Shown: positions 1-5,572 of the stretch, piece after piece
Position numbering within the stretch: position 1 is the stretch's first letter
Layout: each line of letters begins with the position of its first letter
Assembly: GCA_028279085.1 (NCBI GenBank)
Contig: JANQSX010000106.1
Location: 1 to 6,496, forward strand
From: Bdellovibrionales bacterium
GTDB lineage: Bacteria > Bdellovibrionota > Bdellovibrionia > Bdellovibrionales > UBA1609
DNA: 6,496 bases
Reading direction: 5' to 3'
Notes under the pieces: model-generated
The model's database searches: none
The model's input: the letters and a program-made list of their open reading frames with translations, nothing else
What the model was told of the DNA's origin: nothing
Translations under genes and position numbers: made by a program

Positions 1-1271
1 TGTCATGGGCAGAAATCAGGAATACACAAAATCAGAACTATACTCCAAAAATCGAAAAGTTGGAAGTCTCTTGTTCAGAACAGAAAAAAGGAACCAAAAT
101 TGTCCTAAAAAAAATACAAAGAAAAACCAGTTTTGACTCTACGGGATTAGCAATTTCTTTATCAAAAATATTTATATTAAGTAATGATTTTAAAGTTATC
201 ATAAAACATAATGAAGAAAATCCATTAACAGTTACAAATCAGATGAGATATGAAGGTATGGAAACAGAATGTGAATGGAAATTTCCTCTTTCCGAATACT
301 CTCAACATAATTATAGTAAGGCCGATAAAATAAAAGGTTATTTAATTACAACAAAGAAACCCATAAAACCAAGTACAAGTATGAGGGGTATTATTTTATT
401 TTCAAGAAATAAATTGGTAAATAATCCTGAATATTTTTCAGATAGCACTTCAAGTCACTTTTTTTCCTATTTGACAGGGCATTTGGAGGTAGATTTTATA
501 GATGACCTTGAAGATGATGTTATTGCAACAAATCGTCAATCTCTAAACTGGAATCATGAAGAAACAAAGGAGCTACGGGAATACCTAAAAGGGTTAATTA
601 ATTTTCTTCAAACAGATTGGAGAAATAAAAGAAAGGACAAAAGAAATACTAATTTAAAGGACAGGACAGGAATTGACATTCCTGGTTGGTTTGCAAAGTT
701 ACCTGAAGAACACAGCATAAAAAGCTCAGTTGAGTCTATAGTCAGGAGACTTATTGAAGACTCTGAATTGTCAGAAGGTGTGCAACAAGAAACTGTAAAA
801 AAAATATATGGATTAATTCCAGAGTATCCAAAATACCATTGGAGACATTTACATAAAGAAATTCAGGATGCCTCAAGGGAAAAATACGAAAAGCAAGACT
901 ACTATGGAGCTTTTAAAGAAGCTGTGAATAGATATGTTAATAAGGTTACTGAAAAGTCAGGTTTTCATGTATCTGGTGATAGAGCTTTAATGAATAAAGT
1001 ATTTAGTGTGGATAACCCATTGTTGACAATAACTGATGGTTTTAAAAGACCAAAGGGTGGTGATTTCAAAAAAAGTACACACTCTAATATAGAAGAAGGA
1101 AATAGATTCTTAAGTGTGGGGGCTATGGCAGCATGTAGAAATCCAGTAATTCATGAAGAAGAAGCTGATTTAAGAGACTCTGGTTTATTTACAGAAAAAG
1201 ATTGTTTGGATGCTCTCAGCTTGCTTTCCCATTTATTTAGGCGTCTTGATAGTGCCAAGAAGAAGGTCTAA
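1..1271 (+). CDS. MORC/Hsp90-like GHKL ATPase with C-terminal TIGR02391 (Ymh, HEPN-like) domain, 5'-truncated by window edge
   Basis: The frame is open from base 3, so the gene begins upstream; a TTG at 60 is the first possible start in the window but has no convincing ribosome binding site and would leave out the ATP-binding half. Numbering from that TTG, residues about 12-170 match what I know of the second half of bacterial paraMORC-type GHKL ATPases: a Lys-rich strand with FDSTGLAISLSKIF, then MRGIILFSRNKLVN (108-121), FSYLTGHLEVDFID, and the hallmark TNRQSLNW (157-164), followed by a charged helix. The last 150 residues resemble the TIGR02391/Ymh family and contain RNPVIH (360-365), an R-x4-H motif as in HEPN RNases, then E-rich residues. 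Inference: ATP-driven sensor or clamp coupled to an RNA-cutting effector, probably in phage or plasmid defence. The N-terminal ATPase motifs cannot be checked here. Domain calls are from memory of the families. Confidence 0.82.
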   Translation, partial: SWAEIRNTQNQNYTPKIEKLEVSCSEQKKGTKIVLKKIQRKTSFDSTGLAISLSKIFILSNDFKVIIKHNEENPLTVTNQMRYEGMETECEWKFPLSEYSQHNYSKADKIKGYLITTKKPIKPSTSMRGIILFSRNKLVNNPEYFSDSTSSHFFSYLTGHLEVDFIDDLEDDVIATNRQSLNWNHEETKELREYLKGLINFLQTDWRNKRKDKRNTNLKDRTGIDIPGWFAKLPEEHSIKSSVESIVRRLIEDSELSEGVQQETVKKIYGLIPEYPKYHWRHLHKEIQDASREKYEKQDYYGAFKEAVNRYVNKVTEKSGFHVSGDRALMNKVFSVDNPLLTITDGFKRPKGGDFKKSTHSNIEEGNRFLSVGAMAACRNPVIHEEEADLRDSGLFTEKDCLDALSLLSHLFRRLDSAKKKV

Positions 1272-1363
1272 ACAGTATGATAAAAATTAAAAAACAGAAG
1301 TCATTTAACTAATTCCATAAGAGATTGTTATTTAAGATTTAATTTAAAACATATAAAACAGGG

Positions 1364-1388
1364 AAAAATCTTTTAAAAAGAAGTTTTT
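1364..1388 (+). terminator. weak stem-loop after the ATPase-HEPN gene, possible terminator
   Basis: A run of five A (1364-1368) and TCTTT (1369-1373) can pair with AAAGA (1377-1381) and TTTTT (1384-1388), leaving AG bulged and a three-base loop. It lies about 95 bases after the stop codon and consists almost wholly of A-T pairs, so it may simply reflect base composition. Confidence 0.22.
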
Positions 1389-1441
1389 ATCTTAATATAC
1401 TGAAATTTTTACACTTTTAAGAATTTAACATATTTGGAATC

Positions 1442-1471
1442 TTGACAAAATAAGTCTCTCTCCTGTTTTAT
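1442..1471 (+). promoter_or_regulatory. candidate sigma70-type promoter for the small protein/regulator/exported protein operon
   Basis: A perfect TTGACA (1442-1447) is followed after 18 bases by TTTTAT (1466-1471), which matches four of six positions of TATAAT. It lies about 40 bases before the ATG at 1513 in an otherwise gene-free gap, the right place to drive the three genes from 1513 to 3588. The -10 is poor, so activation or an alternative -10 is possible. A TTCC(N9)GGAA dyad at 1477-1493 lies just downstream, where a repressor could sit. Confidence 0.42.
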
Positions 1472-1497
1472 GACACTTCCAGTCGTAAAGGAATTTT

Positions 1498-1514
1498 ATA
1501 GGAACTTTGCCTAT
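1498..1514 (+). promoter_or_regulatory. short hairpin covering the Shine-Dalgarno and start codon of the small protein
   Basis: ATAGG (1498-1502) is perfectly complementary to CCTAT (1510-1514) across a seven-base loop. The left arm holds the GG of the likely ribosome binding site GGAA (1501-1504) and the right arm holds the first two bases of the ATG at 1513. If formed in the mRNA it would reduce initiation. Five base pairs can occur by chance, so this is a weak call. Confidence 0.25.
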
Positions 1515-1779
1515 GAATAGGTTTTTTTCAAAGCTTTTAAGAGACAATATCTCAAAGCGAAAGCGGAAAAGTCTATCTGTTTTTTCTAAATTACCAGTAA
1601 AAATAAATTCAATTACCTACTCCATATCTGCCAACTTTATTGGAAATGGCGGAGGTGGAGGGTATTTTCTTAATTGGCTTTTATTTACTATAACCGGCCC
1701 CAATGGGGGCGGTGGTGGAAGTGGAAATGTTTTATACAACAAGTTTATCCCTAATTTTAAAATAAAAGTTAAAAGATAA
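1513..1779 (+). CDS. small basic protein with two pentaglycine runs, function unknown
   Basis: An 88-residue product from the ATG at 1513; an in-frame TTG two codons earlier (1507) is less likely because GGAA at 1501-1504 sits eight bases before the ATG. I do not recognise the family. The first 25 residues are strongly basic (MNRFFSKLLRDNISKRKRK), followed by a mixed stretch, a pentaglycine (NGGGGGYF), a short hydrophobic segment (FLNWLLFTI), a second pentaglycine (PNGGGGGSG) and a basic tail ending KIKVKR. There is no signal peptide. It precedes the HTH regulator by 25 bases and is probably co-transcribed with it. The glycine codons create two GC-rich islands in an AT-rich background, one of which is part of a strong inverted repeat (1693-1713), so an RNA-level role or a spurious frame cannot be excluded. 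The upstream promoter and ribosome site favour a real gene. Confidence 0.5.
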   Translation: MNRFFSKLLRDNISKRKRKSLSVFSKLPVKINSITYSISANFIGNGGGGGYFLNWLLFTITGPNGGGGGSGNVLYNKFIPNFKIKVKR

Positions 1780-1804
1780 TATACAAACAAAAGGGGTTTT
1801 AAGA

Positions 1805-2551
1805 ATGGAAGGAAGAACTGAAAAAATTTCTGACATTCTTAAAGACTATGTCATAGAGAGGAAAAAAGTAAATCCCAGTATAAGTGAAAGTCAAATTGCC
1901 AAAAATCTTGGGATTTCTATTACATCATTTCACCGAATGTTAAATTACAATGCTTATCCAAGCGTTCGTAATCTTCTTAAACTTTGTCAATCTGTCCCAA
2001 AGCTTAAATCTCTTGTTACAGAGGAAGTGTTGGAAGTCACAAGAGAAAGCAAAACAGGGAGATACATGGGGAAAGAATTAGAAAACCTGCTCTCAAAAAA
2101 ACATCTCTTTATAGCCTATGCTCTGGCTCTTTCTTCTCATGGTGTAACAGATGAAGAAATACTTAATTGTATTGGCTATGAAGGAATTAAAGCTCTTAAA
2201 AAGTTAATAGAGAAAAATTTTGTAATAAAAAAAGATGATAATAGGTATAAAGCTACAGAAATGGATAAAGGAATTATTTTATCTTTTGAAGTCCTAAAAA
2301 AGCATATTAAAATTTTAGCTGAAGAATATAAGCCTGACAATTTTAAAAATAATTATATATGTTATAAAATGGAAACCTTAAACAACGAAGGTAGAAGAGA
2401 ACTATATAGAATATGTAAAGAGACACATAGGAAAGTCCAAAGGCTTATGGAAGATGAAAAATACAAAGGGGATACTCCTACATTCTTTGTTGAATTCGCT
2501 GACATACTTTTTTTAGAAGATCCAAAAAACAAAAGAAATGGGGCAAAATGA
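1805..2551 (+). CDS. helix-turn-helix transcriptional regulator, TIGR02147-like
   Basis: A 248-residue protein starting at ATG 1805, with a purine-rich GGGG-containing ribosome site about eight bases upstream. Residues about 27-60 form an XRE/lambda-repressor-like HTH (SESQIAKNLGIS, then ITSFHRMLNYNAYPSVRNLLKLC). Residues about 95-155 look like a winged helix: a helical stretch with GVTDEEI, KALKKLIEKNFV, then a short polar hairpin. A helical, charged C-terminus follows (EGRRELYRICKETHRKVQRL). The HTH, winged-helix and helical C-terminal order resembles the TIGR02147 regulators known mainly from Bdellovibrionota and Fibrobacteres; the length is close to theirs, but I am unsure of exact membership. 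It sits between the small glycine-run protein and the exported protein, whose ATG overlaps its stop (ATGA), so it likely controls its own operon, and perhaps the conjugation operon downstream through the repeats at 3706-3814. Confidence 0.75.
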   Translation: MEGRTEKISDILKDYVIERKKVNPSISESQIAKNLGISITSFHRMLNYNAYPSVRNLLKLCQSVPKLKSLVTEEVLEVTRESKTGRYMGKELENLLSKKHLFIAYALALSSHGVTDEEILNCIGYEGIKALKKLIEKNFVIKKDDNRYKATEMDKGIILSFEVLKKHIKILAEEYKPDNFKNNYICYKMETLNNEGRRELYRICKETHRKVQRLMEDEKYKGDTPTFFVEFADILFLEDPKNKRNGAK

Positions 2552-3588
2552 AGTTATTTAAATTATTGTTTTTATACTTTTTATCTTTTACAGGGTTTCT
2601 CTGTTATGGGGACTCTTTTTCTAATGGGGTGGTTGTTGCTCAGTGGGGAGCAGTAAATCCAAATCATTATCTTAATAGTAAATCTATGTATTATGTTGTC
2701 TCTGCTCAACAGTGGGATGAATTACCAGATAAAATAAAAGCAGATGTTTTTCAAGTAACTCCTGAACAGACTAGAGCTTTCTTTGATTATCACGGATTGG
2801 ATGAAAGGGACATGGTAGCACATTATATAGGTTCTATGGGTCATGTTGAAGCGGATGTAATACTTAGAAAAGTAAAAATGTTTAATGAAATTTATACAAG
2901 TATGGGAATGGGAAATCATGTTTTTAGAGAAGGATATAATAATGGAGATGTAATTAGAGCGTCTATAGCAGGTTCAAGTATGGAAGATACAATACAAATA
3001 CAAAGGAGAGGACAACAAAACTGGGGTATGAATATAAGAGTAATGGGTGATAAAACAGAACCAAAAATAAGCCTGATTGGAGCTTTACCTTTTAAGCGAG
3101 GTGTGGTTAATAGTGTTTCGTTTGGGGGTATAATGGCTAAAGCCATAGAACCTGCAGATACAGGAATAGATATTTCTTATATGGGATTTTCTGCTAAGGC
3201 AGCTATGGAGGACATGCAAAGAATGGCAGGGAAAATGGTATTTATGAAAAACAATACTGATTATGTAATGGCTAAAATGGAAGAAAAAGGTTTAGGAATT
3301 GATATGACAGCCTCTTATCAAAATCTACAATTTTATCTTGCAGAACCCATTGGGGGTGGAGGAGGAGCTGCTATTTTGGCATCAATGGGAATTGATACTC
3401 AAGAAGATTATTTTGAGCTTGTAGAAAAGATGAGAGCTACAAATACATCACATTGGCAGGAAGCTTTGGAAAAAGGACAAATTGAAACAAGCGACATCCC
3501 TGCTATATGGTGGTATGTTGCTCCTTCTAATCAAGCTTTTAACAATCCAGCTTTTCTTGAAATGTGGAGTCAATTTTTCAATAAATAA
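2548..3588 (+). CDS. exported methionine-rich protein of unknown function
   Basis: A 346-residue protein whose ATG overlaps the regulator stop by four bases (ATGA), with GGGG (2540-2543) as ribosome site, so translation is probably coupled. Residues 1-21 form a signal peptide: two Lys, a hydrophobic core, and a likely signal peptidase I cut near CYG-DS (after residue 21). C19 is preceded by FL rather than a small residue, so it is not a standard lipobox. No further transmembrane helix is evident; the mature protein should be periplasmic or secreted. It carries 23 Met (about 6.6%), ten of them between 196 and 253, including the array M220, M223, M226, M230, M233. A pentaglycine lies at 269-273, and the C-terminus is aromatic (IWWYVAP, EMWSQFF). 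I do not recognise the family. Roles such as surface exclusion, metal (Cu+) binding or an envelope factor for the element are only speculation. Confidence 0.85.
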   Translation: MKLFKLLFLYFLSFTGFLCYGDSFSNGVVVAQWGAVNPNHYLNSKSMYYVVSAQQWDELPDKIKADVFQVTPEQTRAFFDYHGLDERDMVAHYIGSMGHVEADVILRKVKMFNEIYTSMGMGNHVFREGYNNGDVIRASIAGSSMEDTIQIQRRGQQNWGMNIRVMGDKTEPKISLIGALPFKRGVVNSVSFGGIMAKAIEPADTGIDISYMGFSAKAAMEDMQRMAGKMVFMKNNTDYVMAKMEEKGLGIDMTASYQNLQFYLAEPIGGGGGAAILASMGIDTQEDYFELVEKMRATNTSHWQEALEKGQIETSDIPAIWWYVAPSNQAFNNPAFLEMWSQFFNK

Positions 3589-3635
3589 TATCTTTTAAAA
3601 AATAAAAACTCAAAAAATAAATCGTTCAACATATT

Positions 3636-3665
3636 AGAAACATCTTTATCTAAAAGATGCTTTCT
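3636..3665 (+). terminator. hairpin terminator candidate for the regulator/exported protein operon
   Basis: CATCTTT (3641-3647) pairs perfectly with AAAGATG (3653-3659) across the loop ATCTA. With C3660 bulged, the stem extends through AGAAA (3636-3640) and TTTCT (3661-3665) to twelve pairs. It lies about 50 bases after the stop codon at 3588 and is followed by a T-rich but interrupted tract, so termination may be partial. Confidence 0.55.
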
Positions 3666-3698
3666 TCTGTTTTCTATTAGAATTTTAATTCCAAAATA

Positions 3699-3728
3699 AA
3701 AAAGTTTTCCATTCGCGGAAAGCTTTTT
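3699..3728. terminator. strong rho-independent terminator-like hairpin, probably bidirectional
   Basis: The arm AAAAAGTTTTCC (3699-3710) pairs with GGAAAGCTTTTT (3717-3728) over all twelve positions (one G-T wobble), with loop ATTCGC. The A-tract on one side and T-tract on the other make it terminator-like on both strands. Its right part is the first copy of the 23-bp repeat, so it may also serve as a protein-binding dyad. Confidence 0.65.
3706..3728. repeat. 23-bp direct repeat, copy 1
   Basis: Identical over 23 bases to 3768-3790, offset by 62 bases. It contains the dyad TTTCC-ATTCGC-GGAAA followed by GCTTTTT. In this copy the upstream flank extends the dyad into a twelve-base-pair stem. 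Confidence 0.95.
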
Positions 3729-3737
3729 AAGTTTATT

Positions 3738-3764
3738 TAAGGGAAATAAGGCTATTTTTCCTTA
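3738..3764. other. hairpin between the two 23-bp repeats
   Basis: TAAGGGAAA (3738-3746) pairs with TTTTCCTTA (3756-3764), nine pairs with one G-T wobble and a nine-base loop. It lies between the two repeat copies and could be part of a leader structure or a spacer folded in single-stranded DNA. Confidence 0.45.
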
Positions 3765-3767
3765 CTC

Positions 3768-3790
3768 TTTCCATTCGCGGAAAGCTTTTT
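3768..3790. repeat. 23-bp direct repeat, copy 2
   Basis: Exact second copy of 3706-3728. Here the upstream flank only extends the dyad to a six-base-pair stem (CTTTCC/GGAAAG). The GGAAA at 3779-3783 can instead pair with the following TTTCC (3788-3792), giving a competing hairpin. Confidence 0.95.
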
Positions 3791-3803
3791 CCCCTCAATT
3801 TCA

Positions 3804-3814
3804 TTCCATTGGAA
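3804..3814. promoter_or_regulatory. TTCCA-T-TGGAA palindrome, candidate operator
   Basis: A perfect 11-base palindrome with one central base, 79 bases before the lipoprotein ATG. It shares the TTCC...GGAA half-sites of the two 23-bp repeats upstream, so all three may be bound by one regulator. Too tight to be an RNA hairpin. Confidence 0.4.
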
Positions 3815-3892
3815 CAAAACCTGTATTTACCCCTCTTTTTTTTTCTTGCTTTTTCTGAAATGCTTTGAAGTCCGAAAACGGAAAGGATTTTT

Positions 3893-5053
3893 ATGAACTT
3901 GAAATTTATTTTTTTAACTTTCTTATTTTTTATTTTTTCTGCTTGCGAAGATTTATCTTTCAATGATGCAGATATTTTTTCACCAGAAGAACAGCCTGTT
4001 CAAGAAATACCTACTCCAAAAGCTGAAAACAAAGAAACTCCCAATGTAGTTGAGAGTAACGAACAAATCTCTGAGGAAGAAACGACTATCGTATCAGAAG
4101 ATTTAGAGCTTTCTGAAAATTTAGTCATTCAAAACAGAAAAGTTGTTTTGAATATGGTTACAATTCAAACCCTCCAGCATGATTTAACAATCTTAGCTGA
4201 GGAATTTGTATCCAATCATTCTTTTATTCGTAACTTCCCAGAGGGGCAAACTGCAATGGATAAAATTGATGGAAGAAGCGGAGGCCATGTCTTAGTTGAA
4301 GCTAAGATAGCCAAAGGAAGTTTAGGACTTATCTTAAGCGGTGAAAATGGAGGCTATGTTCATAAAAGACCAATATCAAGAAGGGAAAGGGGCAAACTTT
4401 CCGGTCGTAATGGTGAGAATGGATATGATGCTGTTTATGATACTTGGTGTAGAGATTTTTATATTCCTTTGGGATTGGGGCTTCTTCCGGGAAAGATTGT
4501 TCTTGATAGAGATTGTTGGCAGGAATGTCGTGTTAATCCAACAAGAGGGGGAAACGGAGAAGACGGAAGGCAGGGCTATCCTGGATATGACGGAAAAAAA
4601 GGTGGCGACTCTGGTTCATTTTATTTACAAGCTTTTAATCTTTCAGACTTTCATTTAACGGATGTTCAAAAAATAATCGGACTTGGAAGCAGAGGCGGAA
4701 GGGGTAGTGCTGGAGGATACGGAGGGGAAAGAGGCAAAAATGGAAGAGACAGAGAAGGTCTTTGCTCCTCTAATCTTTCCCGTCCAAAAAGAGGCAGTAA
4801 GGGATACAGAGGGAGAAGAGGAAAAGACGGAGCAAACGGAAAGATAAGAAAAGTATGCCTTGAAAATCTTAATAACAACCAAGCTCAAGCAAACAGAGAT
4901 ACAGCATCTTTAGAAGCAAATACCAATCAATCTGAAAATCAAAAAGTAGAAACAAAGTGCAATGAGACAGACTCAGGAATTATGTGCCGTGAGGTTCTTG
5001 TAGAAGGTAATCCTGATGAAACTTTAAAAAAGGAAGGTGTCGTATGTTATTAA
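3893..5053 (+). CDS. collagen-like, cysteine-containing lipoprotein at the head of the conjugation operon
   Basis: A 386-residue protein; AAAGGA (3882-3887) lies five bases before the ATG. Signal peptide with lipobox FSAC gives lipidation at C18. Residues 19-80 are an acidic, Pro-containing linker. Residues about 82-155 (beta-rich, with FPEGQTA, GRSGGHV at 127-133 and GENGGY at 150-155) resemble the domain that precedes Gly-rich repeats in proteobacterial collagen-like surface proteins. Collagen-like G-X-Y blocks follow: seven triplets at 219-239 (GED, GRQ, GYP, GYD, GKK), an irregular block at 263-289, and five triplets at 301-315 ending GKDGANG. Eight other Cys, the last next to the C-terminus, could form disulfides. 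Probably anchored to the outer membrane and exposed outside or in the periplasm. Being first in an operon with pilin genes, it may aid mating-pair contact; that is inference. The final codons overlap the next gene by ten bases. Confidence 0.88.
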   Translation: MNLKFIFLTFLFFIFSACEDLSFNDADIFSPEEQPVQEIPTPKAENKETPNVVESNEQISEEETTIVSEDLELSENLVIQNRKVVLNMVTIQTLQHDLTILAEEFVSNHSFIRNFPEGQTAMDKIDGRSGGHVLVEAKIAKGSLGLILSGENGGYVHKRPISRRERGKLSGRNGENGYDAVYDTWCRDFYIPLGLGLLPGKIVLDRDCWQECRVNPTRGGNGEDGRQGYPGYDGKKGGDSGSFYLQAFNLSDFHLTDVQKIIGLGSRGGRGSAGGYGGERGKNGRDREGLCSSNLSRPKRGSKGYRGRRGKDGANGKIRKVCLENLNNNQAQANRDTASLEANTNQSENQKVETKCNETDSGIMCREVLVEGNPDETLKKEGVVCY

Positions 5054-5559
5054 GATTTTTTCTAATAGCTTTTGTTTTTATTTTCCTATTTAGTTCCTGT
5101 GCAACTTTTAAATTAAGTAGCAGGGAAAAAATCTATGCCACGACTGCGGTGGGTTTTTCCGGTGGGGCTGTTTATGGATTAACTCGGAAACAAGCCAAAG
5201 GAAAAAATGCTCTGCTATTTGGTTCATCAATAGGACTTCTCGCTTCTCTTATAGGCATTGCTATTTTCAATGAAGAAAAAAAAGCCCGTGAATTAGAAGA
5301 CAAACTCTCTAAGTTAGAAGAGGACTTAGGTCTTATGTATGAGGGTTCAAAAATTAAGTATCTCACTGGAGGAAAAAACTATCTCACAAAGAAAGACATA
5401 CCGGAAGAGATAAAACCTCATGTGTCCTTTGGAGAGTGGCACTTATTTGAATTGGAGAAAAGCCAGCCTGTAGAACGCTGGACTCCTGTTGGAAAAAACA
5501 GGCTTGTTAAGAAAAACAAAATGTTTGAGCTGAAAGTCCCAAAGATAAAAGAAAACTAA
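5044..5559 (+). CDS. small lipoprotein with glycine-rich hydrophobic segment and coiled coil
   Basis: A 171-residue protein with a strong ribosome site AGGAAGG (5031-5037) six bases before the ATG, inside the preceding gene. Signal peptide with lipobox FSSC places the lipid on C19. Residues 33-75 are glycine-rich and hydrophobic in two halves (GFSGGAVYG, then FGSSIGLLASLIGIAIF) split by a basic turn, resembling glycine-zipper lipoproteins. Residues 76-97 (NEEKKARELEDKLSKLEEDL) predict a coiled coil. The remaining part is soluble, with WTPVGKNRLVKKNKMF near the end. Directly upstream of the pilin gene, it may be the small outer-membrane lipoprotein of the secretion channel, a role filled by VirB7 or TrbH elsewhere, but there is no sequence signature that proves this. 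Confidence 0.83.
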   Translation: MLLRFFLIAFVFIFLFSSCATFKLSSREKIYATTAVGFSGGAVYGLTRKQAKGKNALLFGSSIGLLASLIGIAIFNEEKKARELEDKLSKLEEDLGLMYEGSKIKYLTGGKNYLTKKDIPEEIKPHVSFGEWHLFELEKSQPVERWTPVGKNRLVKKNKMFELKVPKIKEN

Positions 5560-5560
5560 C

Positions 5561-5568
5561 AAAGGAGG
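5561..5568 (+). promoter_or_regulatory. strong Shine-Dalgarno of the pilin gene
   Basis: AAAGGAGG, close to the ideal 16S complement and the strongest ribosome site in the window, four bases before the ATG at 5573. It fits the high copy number expected of a pilin relative to its operon neighbours. Confidence 0.75.
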
Positions 5569-5572
5569 AAAA

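Larger units (their letters stand above)
3589..3892. other. 304-base intergenic region between the regulator operon and the conjugation operon
   Basis: No credible gene lies here; the only reading frame overlapping it is antisense and runs into the next lipoprotein gene. The region holds, in order, a hairpin terminator candidate (3636-3665), a strong hairpin containing the first 23-bp repeat (3699-3728), a nine-base-pair hairpin (3738-3764), the second repeat (3768-3790), a palindrome (3804-3814) and a pyrimidine tract from about 3831 to 3857. No clear -35/-10 pair is visible for the downstream operon. Confidence 0.8.

Noticed and set aside
60..62. TTG at 60 as start of the first gene
   Set aside because: The frame is open to the window edge, there is no ribosome site, and the domain would lack its ATP-binding half; the gene is treated as 5'-truncated.
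1408..1436. TTTACA...TATTTG as a second promoter upstream of the regulator operon
   Set aside because: The -10 matches only three of six positions and the region is so AT-rich that such matches are expected.
1507..1512. TTG at 1507 as start of the small glycine-run protein
   Set aside because: The ATG two codons later has better spacing from GGAA at 1501-1504 and is the stronger codon.
2722..3146. Two antisense frames (65 and 76 residues) inside the exported protein gene
   Set aside because: They lie opposite a well-supported gene, have no ribosome sites, and show no recognisable domain.
3706..3790. CRISPR array
   Set aside because: Only two repeat copies, the spacer is itself a hairpin, and there are no cas genes.
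3589..3892. Origin of transfer in the repeat-rich intergenic region
   Set aside because: No relaxase gene or recognisable nick-site sequence is in the window; the repeats are equally well explained as terminators and operators.
3733..3963. Antisense 76-residue frame across the intergenic repeats and lipoprotein start
   Set aside because: It is made of the complement of T-rich repeats and the signal peptide, giving a Lys-rich low-complexity product; no start signal.
4341..4658. 105-residue + strand frame within the collagen-like gene
   Set aside because: A shifted-frame shadow of a gene with clear lipobox and G-X-Y repeats; no ribosome site.
4655..4888. Antisense Ser/Pro-rich frames opposite the collagen-like repeats
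   Set aside because: Their composition is the direct complement of the Gly/Arg/Lys codon repeats.
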